64,000 bases of DNA, from contig JALJCO010003930.1 in the NCBI GenBank assembly GCA_023101725.1, positions 1 through 64,000 on the forward strand, given 5' to 3'. Each line of letters starts with the position of its first letter. The first letter of the stretch is position 1. Under the pieces are notes generated by a model, which was given only the letters and a program-made list of their open reading frames with translations, ran no database searches and was not told where the DNA came from. This document shows, in pieces, positions 61,023 to 64,000 of this stretch. Position numbers and translations under genes: made by a program. Source of the DNA: Atherinomorus stipes (lineage: Eukaryota > Chordata > Actinopteri > Atheriniformes > Atherinidae).

Positions 61023-62113
61023 AAGGGCTGGAATATACTTGCTGCTGGTGACGCGTCCACATCATGGCACCCACGCGTTCCCAGCGTACCTAGCGTACGG
61101 CACGCAGGTCGCTCACGTTGACGCGAGGTAACGCGCTGCGTGCGCGTGGTGCAATATTGACTTGAACGCTAGAGGTGCTTATGTGACTTTCTCCGTGACT
61201 TTGGTTAAAGATCTTCTTCCACTGAAAACCAGTTTAACTTGCTCCTTCTGAAATACGGAGGGTCACCCCTGGTTACTTACACATGCTGCACTTGCTAGTG
61301 GTGCGTTACCTCCATCGGCTGTATTTCCTCTTCATAGAAACAATCCGGAGAAAGGAGCGAATCGGGAAAAGCCTTTCGCTTCTACGTAACATCGAAAATG
61401 GCATATCCCACGTGGGTTTATATTCGCCCATGGGAAGGCATGTAACCCTACCCTCCGCACTAGAAGTGAAGACAGCCCAACTTTAGCTTCGGAGTTGAGA
61501 AGCTAATTAGCTAACTGTTTGTTAGCATGGCGGAACAAACTCGTTCGTGTGCTCCGTTACACATACAGAGCGGGGGGCGGAGCTTCCTTCATACACTCAT
61601 GGGAGGGAGCCAGTCAGACGGAAACTCATGAGAAGGACCCGGAAAAGCCTGCCGTTGGACCACAAGCCTCTCTTCTAGCATACAAATACAGCTGGATACA
61701 AAGAAACCAGAAGGTTTTTTTCAACAGAAACGATTCAGAATGCATTCAATGATAATGGAGAACACAGAAATATTAATGAAATGACCATGGAAATAAATCT
61801 TTAAGTGGCCGCACATACCACCTCCGCTGGCGACGAGACCTCTTTTTCTTTCGCTGCAGCAAAAGTAACTTCTTCCTTGAAGAAGTTGTCCACATTGTCC
61901 GCTTTCCACATACACCTGGGTCGTTCACGTATGCCCCGGATATACAATCTGACCGGCAGATTGACCTCAGTGTATAAGTGCTGTGTACTGTTCCCTGCGG
62001 TCGCCTTTGGTATTGAGCGTTTAGGCCGCAACATGCTGCAGCAAGTATATTCACAGACGACGCAGACCGCTAGCGTGAACATTTGCGCCCACAGCAAGTA
62101 TATCCCAGGCCTA
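61023..62113. mobile_element. TIR element, about 1.09 kb, CpG-rich
   Basis: The left end AAGGGCTGGAATATACTTGC, TGCTGG and complemented right end AGGCCTGGGATATACTTGCT, GTGGGC match over about 24 bases. Internal sequence is unusually rich in CpG (many ACGCG blocks near 61080-61150). Overlapping frames of 93-127 codons at 61773-62188 lack known transposase motifs. No target duplication found. Confidence 0.65.
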
Positions 62114-62325
62114 AAGGTGTCAAGATCTGGATTACATCATTTATTGACTTCAATTAACAAAATCAATAAATATGATAAGTTGCTTTGAGTTCATTGAAAT
62201 TGAGAAGATCAAATCTGTTTAATACAACAGAGCAGCCAGATCATCATTCTGCTCGCCACGGTGCTGAACAGGAGAGTAGAAGAAATAATAGACAGAAACT
62301 GAGGGGACCAAATTATGTAAACAAA

Positions 62326-62420
62326 TTAGGGCTGTAATGGTACACAAAAATCACAGTTCGGTATGTACCTCGGTACACAGATCACGGTTCGGTTTTTCCT
62401 CGGTACAGTAAAGGAGAAAA
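62326..62420. mobile_element. hAT-type terminus
   Basis: TAGGGCTGTAATGGTACACA followed by repeated CGGT and GGTACA/TACCTCGGTACA blocks is a characteristic fish hAT-type left end. The opposite end was not identified. Confidence 0.5.
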
Positions 62421-63243
62421 AATCAACAAATATTAATGTCTTGTGTTTTATCACCAAGTTCACAAACTTTAACTAAGCCGAGGATCTCATCCCGCCCAGG
62501 TTTCCGAGATTATTGGAGGGCGCTGCCCTCCAGGCCAGCCGTCCTACAAAGTAGGTTGTTATTGTGATTGGTTTTCTATCCAGCACAGGTCACAGACTGG
62601 TTCAGGTTCATTTCTTAGAACAGGTTTATATTGAATTAAAAACTAAACTGATGTTAGTTTAGGTTTCATGACAGCATGTCATGCTGCTCCTGAGTTCTGT
62701 GTGCGACCGCCCACAGACACGGCCGCCACGGGATGAGCGCGAGGCGCCTAGACAGAATAGGCATCGAAAACACGTCACCAGCTGAAACTCAGACACAGAT
62801 ACAGTTTTAAACTCAACCGAGAAACTGAAGATGGAAACACTGCACTTTTCTCTTCACTTGCTGGTGCGCTGATACGAGATGTTATGAATCGTTTCATAGA
62901 GCTGATTGTAGTTATACTGTAGGTCATCAACACAGCGGCTATCACCTGGTTTCCCCCGGTCTGCGCCCTCCCTGTTGGCTGAGGGAAACGCTGGCCGCAG
63001 TTTGATTGTCAGCGCTGTTTCATTTTGTGGCTTTTTTCGCTCCCTCTTCGTCTAAAACAAAGTGCTGACTGGAAATTTGGCAGATATTGATATATATATA
63101 TATATATATATATGTAACAGTGAGGTTTTATCTTTCATATTTTGAAAAATGTGACTATACTGCAAAAACTCAAATCGTAGCAAATATATTTTTCTAATTT
63201 CTAATCAAAAATATCACACTCAAAATAAGACAAAATTACTTAA
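62421..63243. other. Unannotated stretch, possibly interior of the hAT-type element
   Basis: GC-balanced sequence with a short (TA)n at about 63089-63112. No exon recognised. Confidence 0.3.
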
Positions 63244-64000
63244 AGGAATAGTTCACCCTCAGAACGATTTAACTTTATTTTCCACTTACCTTCATGGTGA
63301 GCAAGACTCTGGAGCACTTTTTTAATATTTCAAATGCAGCTGGCGACCAGGACGACTTCTCGTTTTCACCCAACTTTCATATAATGGAGTTCGATTGAGC
63401 CCGAGCCAACAAGGTCCTTAGAAGTCCACAAAAACTTGTTAATATTCCTCCATACTGCTCGTCCAATGTAATCCAAGTGTCCTGAGTGGGTAGTGTCCAT
63501 AATTTACTCAAAACTACGCCATTTAGTATATTTTTAGAGCCTAAATAGAAGTACATTGCATCTCTTGCGTGCACGCCGATGCGCGTTCATGAAACTACGG
63601 AAGGCGCGGCAGACGAGATCGCACGTTCCCTTTTTCTTTCATTATTTGTTTTAAATCAATATCCAACTCCTCTTGTGTTTGTCCCGGTTCGTCTGCAGCT
63701 CTGTTGCTCTTAACACAATGTAAACAGTGAATTTCTTCTTCTACGCTTGTATTATCGGCAGCGTTGGCTCTGAACGCCGAGGCTTCCGTAGTTTCGTGGA
63801 TGCGCAGGTGCGCGCTCCGTGGAGTAATATATTCTTCTTTTTAGGCTCTAAAAATATAGTAAATGATGTCGTTTCGACTAAATTCTGGACGCTGCCCACT
63901 CAGGACACTTGGATTACATTGGACGAGCGGTATGGAGGAATATTGACAAGTTTTTGTGGACTTCTAAGGACCTTGTTGGCTCGGGCTCAATCGAACTCCA
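63244..64000. mobile_element. T2/Kolobok-type foldback MITE, runs off the window
   Basis: TTAA at 63240-63243, then AGGAATAGTTCACCC, a typical T2 start. The left arm (63244 to about 63600) reappears complemented in the right part (about 63780-64000). Shared blocks are CGAGCCAACAAGGTCCTTAG, AAGTCCACAAAAACTTGT, AATGTAATCCAAGTGTCCTG and GTAGTTTC/GAAACTAC. The window ends with the complement of about 63385-63389, so about 141 bp of right arm lies beyond the window. Confidence 0.85.

Overview
This is repeat-rich, non-coding DNA of a vertebrate, very probably a teleost fish. The evidence is spliceosomal exon boundaries, Tc1-like transposases, L2-like LINE remnants, T2/Kolobok-type, hAT-type and piggyBac-type miniature elements, a tRNA-derived SINE and long simple repeats. 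No prokaryotic gene organisation is present, and nearly all open frames in the window are chance frames, repeats or transposon remnants.

The only host-gene signal I can support is two coding exons on the + strand. Exon A (16291-16370) and exon B (36033-36089) have good splice sites and compatible phase (A ends on a complete codon, B starts on one). Joined, they encode a stretch matching the region of NECAB2 (N-terminal EF-hand calcium-binding protein 2) that links its coiled coil to its C-terminal ABM-like domain. On this reading the window lies inside a necab2 orthologue transcribed left to right: an upstream intron (1-16290), a 19.7-kb intron (16371-36032) and the start of another long intron (36090-64000). 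The EF-hand exons and the C-terminal exons were not found here.

The introns are layered transposon debris. 0-13 kb: a composite inverted/direct repeat, a 1.4-kb dead Tc1 element, a piggyBac-type MITE, a hAT remnant with a ZBED-like N-terminus followed by a 24-copy 39-bp minisatellite, and several MITEs. 13-30 kb: an L2-like LINE tail, exon A, and a cluster of foldback MITEs with TTAA target sites (T2/Kolobok type). 30-36 kb: a hAT-type MITE nested in an older element, and a perfect 56-bp inverted repeat. 36-50 kb: exon B, a LINE fragment and a mariner-type MITE that interrupt one (TA)n array, a second dead Tc1 and several hAT-type MITEs. 50-64 kb: a MITE carrying a patch made of two nearby sequences, (ATCC)n/(TTCC)n, a hAT-type MITE nested in a Tc1-type MITE, and a foldback element that runs off the window.

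Family names rest on terminal inverted repeats, target-site duplications and recognisable protein motifs read by eye. No database search was run and several boundaries are approximate. I see no new multi-gene system. The most notable items are the necab2 exons, the two-source patch insertion, the perfect quasi-palindrome and the open-frame minisatellite.
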